A DNA stretch of 64,000 nt from JAADHI01 sp964451325 (GTDB taxonomy: Bacteria; Nitrospirota; Nitrospiria; SBBL01; JAADHI01): contig CAYVHO010000016.1 of assembly GCA_964451325.1 (NCBI GenBank), positions 9,079 to 73,078 on the forward strand, read 5' to 3'. Shown here piece by piece: positions 54,934 through 63,335 of this stretch (position 1 is the first letter of the stretch; every line of letters begins with the position of its first letter). A program made the translations under genes and the position numbers. The notes below the pieces were generated by a model, which saw only the letters and a program-made list of their open reading frames with translations, was not told where the DNA came from and ran no database searches.

Positions 54934-56048
54934 AGACTCGCATACAAACGCATGGTTATTCTTTTTCTCGGGAAGATTCGCCGATACCTGTATCTGAGCA
55001 CTTCAATGTGAAGGTCCACGACCCTTTTGGGGTTGCGCGTGATAAGGCCATGCCGACACTTTCGGCGGCAATTGATCCGGTGGCCGTTCAAACACAGTTT
55101 CAGAAAAAGTTGTCCCATTTGTCCGCAGGAAAGACAGTTCCACGTCTACTGGAAATTCGTGTCATCCGTTATAAACTCGGTCGCCGTTGTTTAATCGAAT
55201 ACGACATTGAATGTCTGAATTCAGAGGGTTTCCCCGAAAAGGCGACCCTGATCGGCAAGGTGCGTGTCCGGCGTTACGGCAATGCCGACTCCCGTTTGCT
55301 CAAGGCCTTTTGGGTGGCCGGCTTTCAAGCCGACAGCGAAGATGACATTGCTGTGCCTGAAACCCTCGGAACTCTTTCGGCCTTCCAGATGTGTATGCAA
55401 CGCAAAGTGCCGGGCTGTGTCACAACGGACTTGCTCTTAAACCCTGAACACAAGTGGTTGGCCATTAAAATTGCAGAAGCCGCCCATAAACTGCATGGCT
55501 CAAAAGTACCTACAAAACGAGTGCATTTTATGCAGGATGAACTTCGGATTCTCCACAAACATCTGCCCAAAGTCAGCACCTATCACACACAGTGGACAGG
55601 GCGCATCCGGCGAATTTTGGATGCGGCGGATCACCTAGGTGCAAGAACTCCCGTTCCGACTGTCACGGGGATTCATCGCGATTTTTATGCCGATCAGGTC
55701 ATCGTAGACAACAGACAACTGACCCTGATTGATTTTGACCTGTATTGTCTCGGTGATCCGGGTTTGGATATCGGAAATTTTATCGGCCACATTACAGAGC
55801 AAAGCCTCAGAACCTGCGGCGATCCAAACAAAATGCGGGACTTCGAAGAACTCATGGCAGAACGCTTTATTGCACTCTCCGGAGAACCGGTTCGTATTTC
55901 TATAAAATCCTATACCACATTAACCCTTATCCGGCACATCTATCTGAGTACCTTGTTTCCGGAGCGCCGTCCCTTCACTGTCGCCTTGATGGAGATCTGT
56001 GAAGAACGCCTACAAATGCGGAAAACCTTCGGGAGTGGGATTTCATGA
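54930..56048 (+). CDS. Aminoglycoside-phosphotransferase/kinase-fold protein (second of two)
   Basis: From ATG 54930 (AAGGAGG at 54916-54922) it has 372 residues. The catalytic loop reads GIHRDFYADQVIVDNRQ, where the expected Asn after HxD is Gln, and IDFDLYCLGDPGLDIGNFIGH gives the DxD-like metal site and the conserved GDPxxDI. The N-lobe includes RVIRYKLGRRCLIEYDI. It is related in layout to the other kinase-fold gene of this operon but not a recent duplicate. The substrate is probably a sugar or polyprenyl intermediate (inference). Confidence 0.7.
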   Translation: MKTRIQTHGYSFSREDSPIPVSEHFNVKVHDPFGVARDKAMPTLSAAIDPVAVQTQFQKKLSHLSAGKTVPRLLEIRVIRYKLGRRCLIEYDIECLNSEGFPEKATLIGKVRVRRYGNADSRLLKAFWVAGFQADSEDDIAVPETLGTLSAFQMCMQRKVPGCVTTDLLLNPEHKWLAIKIAEAAHKLHGSKVPTKRVHFMQDELRILHKHLPKVSTYHTQWTGRIRRILDAADHLGARTPVPTVTGIHRDFYADQVIVDNRQLTLIDFDLYCLGDPGLDIGNFIGHITEQSLRTCGDPNKMRDFEELMAERFIALSGEPVRISIKSYTTLTLIRHIYLSTLFPERRPFTVALMEICEERLQMRKTFGSGIS

Positions 56049-57832
56049 AAACACAAGATCAAAACCGTTTTAGAACCCTACTTTTAAAATATCTTTCAGA
56101 AGTCAAGGGCGAGCTGATTGCCGCAGTGCTCTGTTTGATTGGTTTTACCGCAACGGCATTGCTCGGCCCCTGGCCCATCAAAATCATTTTTGATTACATT
56201 CTTTTGTCTAAATCACTGCCGGAAGCGCTTTCTTTTTTAGGCCCTGTTTTTGAAAGAGGCAGTGCTTTTTCTTTGGGTGTTTTAGCAGGTACGCTGCTGC
56301 TCATTGCACTCCTTCGGGGATTTTTTTCTTATTTTCAAGTCCTCATTACCTCAAAGATCAGCTTTCATTTTGTTTATGTGGTGAGACGTGCGCTCTTTAC
56401 CCATCTCCAGCACCTGTCGCTCTCCTTTCATGACCGTACACGTTCGGGAGAATTACTGACCAAAATTTCAGGCGATACAAAAGTCTTAAAGGAACTTTTT
56501 TCAGAGTCTGCGCTAAATCTCATTGCCCACTTCATGAAAATAACGGGCATGTTGGTGGTCATGTTTTTGTTGAACTGGAAACTCACTCTGTTGGTTTCTC
56601 TCAGTTTTCCTCCGCTGATGCTTTTACTTTTTTATACCTTTCAAAAAGTCAAAGGCCAGGCAAAAAAACAACGCAGGGAGGAGGGTCAAATTGCTTCTAG
56701 AATCAGTGAATTACTGGCGACGATTCCGCTGGTGCAATCCTATGCCCGTGAATCCTATGAAACGGCGCGTTTTGAGGCTGAAAGTACGGAAACCCTCCAA
56801 CGCTCAATTCGGATCACGCGTCTGACGGCAATCAGCACACGTCAAGTCGAAATTGTTTGTACCTTCGGCATTGCCGCCGCCGTTTTTTTCGGATCGCAAC
56901 AAGTGCTTTCCCAAAGGATGACACCGGGTGATCTACTTGTTTTCATGGCCTATCTCAAACAAATGTACACCCCGATGAAAAAATTCCCCCGGCTTTTGTC
57001 TAAATTTTCAAAAGCAAGGATCAGTGCCGAGCGGATTGCAGCACTCTTTTCAGAAAAACTTGAAATTCAAGACGTGGCAAAACCGACGAAAGCCAAGAGC
57101 CTCAAAGGCAAAATCACCTTTAAAGATGTTTCTTTTGCTTACGAAGCGGGACCTGTGATTTTAGACAAGGTATCATTTACCATCACGCCGGGACAGCGTG
57201 TGGCGCTTGTAGGGGCCTCCGGCGCGGGAAAATCAAGCATCGCTAAACTTTTATTGCGGCTTTATGAATTTCAGTCGGGCGAAATTTTAATTGACGGTGT
57301 TGATATCCGGCAATACGAACGTGCATCCCTACGGCATGAAATTTCCCTTGTTTTGCAGGAGTCGATTTTGCTCGGTGCAAGCATCCGGGAAAACATCGCC
57401 TACGGCAAACCGGAAGCAAACGACGAAACAATTGAAGCCGCTGCAAGATTGGCCCATGCCGATGCCTTTATTGAGGCCTTGCCGGATCGCTACGAAACGC
57501 AGTTGGGTGAAGGGGGCTGCACACTTTCCGGCGGCCAGCGGCAACGCATCGGTCTCGCCCGCGCCATCATCCGCCAACCCGCCATCCTTATTTTAGACGA
57601 ACCCACGGCTGCCCTGGATGCCGAATCGGCCCGAGAAATTCAGGAAGCCTTAACGCAGTTCCAAAAAGGCCGAACGACCCTGGTCATCGTGCATGACTTG
57701 ATTTCAATCAAAGACTTTGACCGGATCATCGTTTTAAAAGACGGCAGGGTCAGTCAAGAGGGCACACATCAAGACCTGATCGCAGAAGACGGACGTTACC
57801 GCGCACTTTACAACCTTCAGGCCGTTTCATGA
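56045..57832 (+). CDS. MsbA-like ABC exporter (fused permease and ATPase)
   Basis: The 595 residues have six transmembrane helices within about 1-310 and an ATPase in about 345-590. Walker A GASGAGKSS, Q-loop ISLVLQESILLGASIRENIA, signature LSGGQRQRIGLARAI and Walker B ILILDEPTAALD are complete, with an H-loop in IVHDL. It is the likely inner-membrane exporter for the product of the glycosyltransferases. Overlaps the neighbouring genes by four bases on each side. Confidence 0.93.
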   Translation: MKTQDQNRFRTLLLKYLSEVKGELIAAVLCLIGFTATALLGPWPIKIIFDYILLSKSLPEALSFLGPVFERGSAFSLGVLAGTLLLIALLRGFFSYFQVLITSKISFHFVYVVRRALFTHLQHLSLSFHDRTRSGELLTKISGDTKVLKELFSESALNLIAHFMKITGMLVVMFLLNWKLTLLVSLSFPPLMLLLFYTFQKVKGQAKKQRREEGQIASRISELLATIPLVQSYARESYETARFEAESTETLQRSIRITRLTAISTRQVEIVCTFGIAAAVFFGSQQVLSQRMTPGDLLVFMAYLKQMYTPMKKFPRLLSKFSKARISAERIAALFSEKLEIQDVAKPTKAKSLKGKITFKDVSFAYEAGPVILDKVSFTITPGQRVALVGASGAGKSSIAKLLLRLYEFQSGEILIDGVDIRQYERASLRHEISLVLQESILLGASIRENIAYGKPEANDETIEAAARLAHADAFIEALPDRYETQLGEGGCTLSGGQRQRIGLARAIIRQPAILILDEPTAALDAESAREIQEALTQFQKGRTTLVIVHDLISIKDFDRIIVLKDGRVSQEGTHQDLIAEDGRYRALYNLQAVS

Positions 57833-59172
57833 GGGCTTTTATGCGGCCATCGTTTTTGCCACTCCTGATTTTATATTTTTGTCTTGTTCTGTTTTTTCAG
57901 AATGCGGCACAGGCCGCCGGGAATGCAAATGCTGGGATTCCCATTGATCCGGAATCCTCACCTCCTTTGAGACATCAGATCGGTGCGAAATTTTCCTGGG
58001 GCGCAAAGGTGAATATCGATAGTCGTTTTCGAGATAATCGCGATCTTCGGAATCGTCGTGATGACGGCGATGCCCGCACAAAGGGGGAACTCACCCTTGC
58101 GACCCAATATCTTCCTCAGACAGCGCGCTTGCCTTCAGGCTTGGCCTTTTTTGCTGAAATGGGTTTTGAGCGCGTACTTCGCCATAAAGAAGGGCGCGGT
58201 AAAACAAGTGATGAAACAAGACTCAATTTCAAAAAAGGCTACCTGAATTGGCCGAATTTTTTGAATACCCCCTTGCGCCTGCAAGTGGGACGGCAGCGCT
58301 TTAAAGATAGACGGGAATGGGTCTACGACGACATCCTTGATGCCTTTCGGATTTTCTATAACAAAGACCGGCTTGAACTGCAATTTTCTTACAGCAGTAA
58401 CCTGTTTGATCCTGAACATGCAGAAGACCGCATCAAAAACCTCATGCTCTTTGGAATTTACGATGTGTGGGCAGAAGACAAGATAAATGTTTATCTCATC
58501 AATCGCCGTGGACAATTCAATGCGGCAGATCCTGATTTCAATCTGAATTTTTTAGGAATCTCCCTGCACGGAAAATCCTTAAAAAGACAGCGTTACTGGA
58601 TAGAGTCGGCGCTTGTCAAGGGAGATGAAAAGGGAAAAGACGTTTCAGGATATGGTTTTGATCTGGGATGGATTACACGCTTTAAACACCCCGACAAACC
58701 CGCACTGACCTTGGCTTATGCTTTTGGCTCAGGCGATGCAAACCCCGATAATCAACGCGATACTAATTTTCGCCAAACGGGTTTTCAAGACAATGATGCC
58801 AAGCTGCGCGGTGTTACAAAAATTAAACAATACGGCGAACTCTTTGAGCCGGAGTTAAGCAACATGATGATTATGACCCTGGGTTTCGGATTACGGCCCG
58901 TAAAACATACCTCTCTTGATATTGTCTACCATCGCTACACACAAGTCTGGGCTTACGAAACAGGCAATAATACACTCAGAGATGTGGGCATTAAAGAAAG
59001 CCCAAATGGAAAATCGCGCGATTTAGGGGAAGAGATTGATTTGGTTTTTGGCTGGAAGGCAGGTCGAAGATTGCGCTTTGAATGGCTTGCGGCCTTTTTC
59101 CTGCCCGGCGCTGCTTTCGATAACACAGATCCGGCTTTTTTGGGAAAACTCAAAATCAGCTTTATCTTGTAG
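57829..59172 (+). CDS. AlgE-like outer-membrane export porin
   Basis: The 447 residues have a signal peptide (cleavage near AQAAGN, about 28-30) and a large beta-barrel resembling the alginate export family. RLQVGRQRFKDRREWVYDDILD (about 155-176) is the family's most recognisable stretch, along with AYAFGSGDANPDNQRDTNFR and the terminal strand LKISFIL. In Pseudomonas AlgE carries alginate across the outer membrane. Position after the exporter gives a complete route from cytosol to surface, although no periplasmic AlgK-like scaffold is present. Confidence 0.82.
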   Translation: MRAFMRPSFLPLLILYFCLVLFFQNAAQAAGNANAGIPIDPESSPPLRHQIGAKFSWGAKVNIDSRFRDNRDLRNRRDDGDARTKGELTLATQYLPQTARLPSGLAFFAEMGFERVLRHKEGRGKTSDETRLNFKKGYLNWPNFLNTPLRLQVGRQRFKDRREWVYDDILDAFRIFYNKDRLELQFSYSSNLFDPEHAEDRIKNLMLFGIYDVWAEDKINVYLINRRGQFNAADPDFNLNFLGISLHGKSLKRQRYWIESALVKGDEKGKDVSGYGFDLGWITRFKHPDKPALTLAYAFGSGDANPDNQRDTNFRQTGFQDNDAKLRGVTKIKQYGELFEPELSNMMIMTLGFGLRPVKHTSLDIVYHRYTQVWAYETGNNTLRDVGIKESPNGKSRDLGEEIDLVFGWKAGRRLRFEWLAAFFLPGAAFDNTDPAFLGKLKISFIL

Positions 59173-59251
59173 CCCATCAGGCAGAAATGAGATAAAAGAC
59201 GCTTAGCCTTGTAGCATTTTAAAAACAGCACGGCTTTTTATCTAGAATTTA

Positions 59252-59286
59252 TTGACATATTGCCATATTGGGAATATAATCCCAAT
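59252..59286 (+). promoter_or_regulatory. Consensus promoter of the DUF6502 gene with palindromic operator
   Basis: Perfect TTGACA (59252-59257), 17 bases, then perfect TATAAT (59275-59280). ATTGGGA (59267-59273) and TCCCAAT (59280-59286) form a palindrome with a six-base centre over the -10. The predicted start (about 59287) coincides with the ATG at 59288, so the mRNA may be leaderless. Confidence 0.8.
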
Positions 59287-59287
59287 A

Positions 59288-60115
59288 ATGAAAAAACCCA
59301 TTAAAAATACAATTCAATACGCAATTTTAAAATTACTACGTCCATTGGTTAGAATTCTACTTCGTAACGGCATTACCTATGGTGCTTTTGCGGATTTGGC
59401 GAAAAAAACCTATGTGGATGTTGCAAATAAGGAATTTGGTATTATAGGAAAAAAACAAACCGATTCCAGGATTTCAGTCATTACCGGACTCAATCGCAAA
59501 GAAGTTCATCGTGTCAAAACACTCAGCGAACCCTACGATGAATCGGTCAACGAACGCTACCACCGGGGCGCCAGAGTGATTAGTGGATGGATCCGGCATC
59601 AACAGTTTTTAAATGGAAATGGCGACCCGGCCGATTTGTCACTCGAAGGCGAGGGAGCGACTTTTAGTGAACTGGTTAAAAATTTTAGTGGTGATATGCC
59701 GGTGCGTGCCGTTTTGGACGAGCTTTTGCGTGTTAATTGTGTAGAGCGTCTGGAAAACGGACAGATTCGCCTCCTGACCCGGGCCTATCTTCCAGGGACC
59801 GAAGAGGGTGATAGAATAGGCATTTTAGGTAACGATGTTCGGGACCTCATCGCCACCATTGATCACAATCTTGTTGTGCATGACGACCGTTTTTTTCAGC
59901 GAAAAGTAGAATACGATAACGTTCCAGAAGAATTTATAGAAAAATTACGGGGCTTAAGTGCCGGGAAGGCCCAGGATCTACTGGAGGAATTGGATCACTG
60001 GCTGGCCCGGCATGACCGAGATGTCAATTCAGATCTTGAAGGCACAGGACGTAAACGTGTCGGCCTAGGTATTTATTATTTTGAGCAAAATTTACACGAA
60101 GGAGAGAAGACATGA
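59288..60115 (+). CDS. DUF6502 family protein, possible transcription regulator
   Basis: From ATG 59288 (MKKPIKN) it has 275 residues. The N-terminal ~80 residues are basic and helical with RNGITYGAFADLAKKTYVDV and TDSRISVITGLNRKEVHRVK, a helix-turn-helix-like arrangement. The C-terminal part (about 190-275, DLIATIDHNLVVHDDRFFQR) is of unknown function. A longer TTG start at 59252 would overlap the promoter. DNA binding is inferred from the fold pattern and the operator over its promoter. The stop overlaps the next start as ATGA. Confidence 0.75.
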   Translation: MKKPIKNTIQYAILKLLRPLVRILLRNGITYGAFADLAKKTYVDVANKEFGIIGKKQTDSRISVITGLNRKEVHRVKTLSEPYDESVNERYHRGARVISGWIRHQQFLNGNGDPADLSLEGEGATFSELVKNFSGDMPVRAVLDELLRVNCVERLENGQIRLLTRAYLPGTEEGDRIGILGNDVRDLIATIDHNLVVHDDRFFQRKVEYDNVPEEFIEKLRGLSAGKAQDLLEELDHWLARHDRDVNSDLEGTGRKRVGLGIYYFEQNLHEGEKT

Positions 60116-61557
60116 AATATTTTATGAAAATACTGCTTCCGATTACACTGATTGCCCTTCTATCGACATCGTGTGGAAGCAGTGGCGGAGGCGGAAGCAT
60201 TCTTGGTCCCGGTGGCGGCGATGGCAGGGCTTCCGGCGGCATTGGCGGCACAGGCATCAGTAAAGGGACGCTGACCGGTTTTGGCAGTGTGATCGTCAAT
60301 GGCGTTACATTTAACACAGACACGACGACATTCACGATAGATGATAATCCCGACGGGACGCAGGATCAACTAGCGATTGGCATGGTCGTTGAGGTGGACG
60401 TTGCCGAGGACGGGACGACGGCCGGAGCGGTTATTTTCGAGCCCGAAGTCGAAGGGCCACTTGCAGCGAGGAACAATCAGAAAAGCACACTCACCGTATT
60501 AGGCCGTACCGTGATTGTGGATGGCAACACACGTATTGAAAACGCTTCAGATCAGACCCTTACCTTTAGTGAACTGCTCACAAACAACATGCTCGAAATC
60601 AGTGGGCTGGTGTTTTTTGATGGGCGTATCCTGGCCACACACATCAGATATCGGGACGATATTGTCTTCGGCCCCGCGATAACAGTGGAACTCAAAGGCA
60701 CGATCCAAGCCTTGAATGACTCGACCTTTTTCATCGGTACGCAAGAAATCAATCACAGCGATGTCGTCTTTACCGCTACCTTGAGCAACGGTCTTTTTGT
60801 GGAAGTTACGGGTACCTTGGATAGTTCCAATATTTTAAATGCCCTACAAATCGATAAAGAAGATCTCTTTAATCCGGAAGATGGTCTGGAGGTAGAAGTT
60901 GAAGGGTTGGTCACGGCGTTTGTTCCGGGCAATTTCACCCTCTTTTCAGTAAATGCACAGGCTGTTTTAACAAACAGTGCCACCATTTTTGAAGACGGTT
61001 CGGCCCTTGATATCGGGCTCAACGTCCGTCTTGAAGTGGAAGGCATAATAGTCGGTGGTGTCTTGGTGGCCGAAAAAATCCAGTTCCGCGGGGGTCGCAT
61101 CAAGATTGAAGCAAAGGTTGACCCGGATAGCATCATCTTAGAGACACAAACCTTCACGGTGCTCGGTATTCCGGTGCGGATCAATGGCGCGACCGAGATG
61201 AAAGATGATCTTGAAGAAAAAGATCCCTTTGAATTTTCAGATATCAAAAACAATGATTATTTGGAAATTAAAGGATATCTTACCGGGAGTGGGGCTAATC
61301 GCGTGGTCGTCGCCACGAAGGTCGAACGTGAAGATGCAGACTCCGAAGTTTTGCTTCAGGCCCCGGTGGATTCGCTCGCTAATCCCGATCTCATCCTTTT
61401 GGGGGTAAGGGTAAAGACAGGGAGTGCGTTCTTTAACGACGGCGAAATGTCCAGAACAGCCTTCTTTAATCAAGTCACAATAGGCGATTTGGTGAAAGTA
61501 ACAGGGACACTTTCCGGTGCGGATATTGTCGCTGAAGAAGTAGAATTGGAAGAATAA
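60112..61557 (+). CDS. DUF5666 lipoprotein
   Basis: The 481 residues start with a lipoprotein signal (LSTSC, Cys21) and a Gly/Ser-rich spacer. Tandem beta-strand repeats of the DUF5666 type follow (GFGSVIVNGVTFNTDTTTF, then VEGLVTAFVPGNFTLFSVN and IEAKVDPDSIILETQTFTVL), about five copies. Secreted or outer-membrane location is likely. Translation is coupled to the DUF6502 gene. The role is unknown; the same domain type occurs in the lipoprotein at 22065. Confidence 0.82.
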   Translation: MKYFMKILLPITLIALLSTSCGSSGGGGSILGPGGGDGRASGGIGGTGISKGTLTGFGSVIVNGVTFNTDTTTFTIDDNPDGTQDQLAIGMVVEVDVAEDGTTAGAVIFEPEVEGPLAARNNQKSTLTVLGRTVIVDGNTRIENASDQTLTFSELLTNNMLEISGLVFFDGRILATHIRYRDDIVFGPAITVELKGTIQALNDSTFFIGTQEINHSDVVFTATLSNGLFVEVTGTLDSSNILNALQIDKEDLFNPEDGLEVEVEGLVTAFVPGNFTLFSVNAQAVLTNSATIFEDGSALDIGLNVRLEVEGIIVGGVLVAEKIQFRGGRIKIEAKVDPDSIILETQTFTVLGIPVRINGATEMKDDLEEKDPFEFSDIKNNDYLEIKGYLTGSGANRVVVATKVEREDADSEVLLQAPVDSLANPDLILLGVRVKTGSAFFNDGEMSRTAFFNQVTIGDLVKVTGTLSGADIVAEEVELEE

Positions 61558-62094
61558 AGAGGCCGCTTCATCTGATAAAACCGCCACCAACAGCCTCGTA
61601 TTGCGACAGAGGTGGACCCCAAGCGTGACACAGGGGAAGAGAATCGGGATTTATAGTTGTCGTTGATCAGTCGTCCATCGTTTATCTGCAAATGCTGTGG
61701 CGCTGCGATGAAAATCATCAAAACAAGGATACGGCCTGAACATAAATACTTGGTCTTGCTAGATTGACTTGAGCAAAGGGGGAGCATCACGGTGATGTAG
61801 ACGATATCAAATAGACTTTCAAAAAAAACGGCTTTATGAGGCCAAAGGCCGAAATGCGTCTAAAATACGAAGAAAAGCTCAATAAATCATGTTTTACAAA
61901 TTAGAAATTTGGATCGACTCTGAAAGAACCCCCTGTTTTCGCCACTCGGCTTCTCAGAAGCCATCGGAGCAAGCTCTCACCTTTAATATATTTTCTTATA
62001 CTCTATCGGCCAATTCCACAACCGGGCTTGTACAACAACCGGTTCAGATTGTGGCTCGCTCCGCTCTCACTATCTAACCTTATTCGTTAGGCAT
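61558..62094. other. 537-bp region between the DUF5666 gene and the HEPN-like gene
   Basis: No convincing gene. It holds a bulged hairpin (62016-62054) and an attC-like end (62073-62092) next to the stop of the minus-strand HEPN-like gene. No clear terminator for the DUF5666 transcript was found. Confidence 0.4.
62016..62054. repeat. Bulged inverted repeat near the HEPN-like gene
   Basis: CCACAACCGG at the left (from 62016) pairs with CCGG and TTGTGG at the right (to 62054) except for a six-base bulge on one side. GTTAGGC (62086-62092) and CTAAC (62074-62078) follow. Such bulged stems next to GTTAGGC occur in integron attC sites, but a full attC cannot be drawn here. Confidence 0.35.
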
Positions 62095-62904
62095 TTATGA
62101 CTCCTCGTTTAAAGCGTCGATAAGTTCAGACCAGTTTCCATCAATATCAATTTTCATGAAATCAAGAGCAATTTTTCGAGACGACGTAAGAACCCACTTC
62201 TTTTTACTTATCAATTCTTTGGTAGTCTTTACAGATGCCTCTGCAAGTTTACTTGCGAGCCCCATGAGAAATTCAACTGAGGATTTTAACTCAGCAATAT
62301 CAAATGTAGTACCGCGAAAAAATAGTTTAAATTCGTCTCCGTAAGGCAATGAATGGCGCTTTGCATAATCGGAAGTGTACATACCACCATGATGCACTAA
62401 CAGATTACGAATCTCCTTTAACCTTCTAACTTCCTTTTTCTCTTTTTCTGAGAAGGGAGTTATTCCAAGAAGGTCAAAAAATAATCCATTAACTAATTTC
62501 AGATCACTAAAATCTCGCCGTTCCGCGACAAGAAAACCGAGGACATGAGTTGTGTCAAATCCAACACGGACAAGATCATTAAGAAGGATAGTATCTTCCT
62601 TTCTTTTACTTGAAAATTCTGAAAGAGTCTGAGGACAAATATTAATAATGGATGAAAAAATGTTCTTACAAAAAGTTTCAAAATGAGCCAAGAGGGCAAT
62701 TAGGCAGGTATCCGCAGCAAAGTTGTTAATTGAATCTTCGTCGTCGGATTCACTGGTACACTTATCTACGATTTCCTCCAAATAGTATAGATTAGTATCA
62801 AAAGCGGCTAAAGGTGGAACTCCTCCGTAGAATAATTCAAAAAGATGAGTTGTCCTTTTTTCTTCTACCACTTTGCTCCCAACGAGGCTGTAGAAAAACT
62901 CCAT
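62095..62904 (-). CDS. HEPN-like domain protein, unknown function
   Basis: The 269 residues are mostly helical. IRNLLVHHGGMYTSDYAKR (about 165-183) contains R-x4-H, the ribonuclease signature of many HEPN domains, with the conserved Asn after Arg. An upstream helix, LIALLAHFETFCKNIFSS, fits the same fold. No nucleotidyltransferase (MNT) partner gene is beside it. It lies in the accessory end of the window with a toxin-antitoxin pair and a transposase remnant, so a defence or toxin role is possible. Confidence 0.55.
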   Translation of the reverse strand: MEFFYSLVGSKVVEEKRTTHLFELFYGGVPPLAAFDTNLYYLEEIVDKCTSESDDEDSINNFAADTCLIALLAHFETFCKNIFSSIINICPQTLSEFSSKRKEDTILLNDLVRVGFDTTHVLGFLVAERRDFSDLKLVNGLFFDLLGITPFSEKEKKEVRRLKEIRNLLVHHGGMYTSDYAKRHSLPYGDEFKLFFRGTTFDIAELKSSVEFLMGLASKLAEASVKTTKELISKKKWVLTSSRKIALDFMKIDIDGNWSELIDALNEES

Positions 62905-62958
62905 TTATCGCCCTCGTATTCCTTTTTTGTTCATTTTTGTTAGAAATATGATCTGTTC

Positions 62959-62991
62959 GGCGACTTCAAACTTATTTGTTTTGAAGTCGCC
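62959..62991. repeat. Perfect 12-bp inverted repeat
   Basis: GGCGACTTCAAA (62959-62970) and TTTGAAGTCGCC (62980-62991) with a nine-base loop, between the HEPN-like gene and the transposase remnant. No U-run follows on either strand, so it is not a standard terminator; it may be part of the decayed insertion sequence. Confidence 0.6.
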
Positions 62992-63051
62992 GTCAAAGCC
63001 TTCTGATGGCTCCTCTTGATGTTCTGTTTGTTTTCCTCTTTGTTTCTCCCT

Positions 63052-63285
63052 TTAGGCTGCTCGAAGGCCGTATTTTTGGATTTTACCGATGTTGTCCGTG
63101 ATGCAGTAGAGCAGCCATTGTGTGTTGATTTGGCCTCGTAAACTAAAATGATCTAGACTCAGCGTACTTCTTATGTTGGCAAAGACGGGTTCGATGAGGC
63201 CCATGCGCTTTGAGTAGATAGGGTAAAATTGCACATTTAGGGGAAATCCGTCATAGAAGTCTAAGTTTTTCTCAGGTGTTTTCAT
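63052..63285 (-). pseudogene. C-terminal fragment of a DDE transposase (IS1182/IS5-like)
   Basis: The 77-residue frame matches the C-terminal end of DDE transposases: YSKRMGLIEPVFANIRSTLS with the catalytic Glu position, then HFSLRGQINTQWLLYCITDN. Full-length proteins have 350-500 residues, so the main catalytic domain is gone. It marks a decayed insertion sequence. No terminal repeats could be defined. Confidence 0.7.
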
Positions 63286-63335
63286 CTGAGTTGTAGTTCA
63301 ATAGCGAAGGGATCGCTCTGTGCGTTCAATAGGCT

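Noticed and set aside
59173..59245. Terminator after the AlgE-like gene
   Set aside because: A GATAAAAG/CTTTTTATC pairing exists but with a ~35-base loop and a mismatch; too weak to call.
62071..62098. Complete integron attC site
   Set aside because: CTAAC and GTTAGGC are only seven bases apart, and no second R-box is found at the 55-140-base distance an attC needs; only a partial resemblance was reported.
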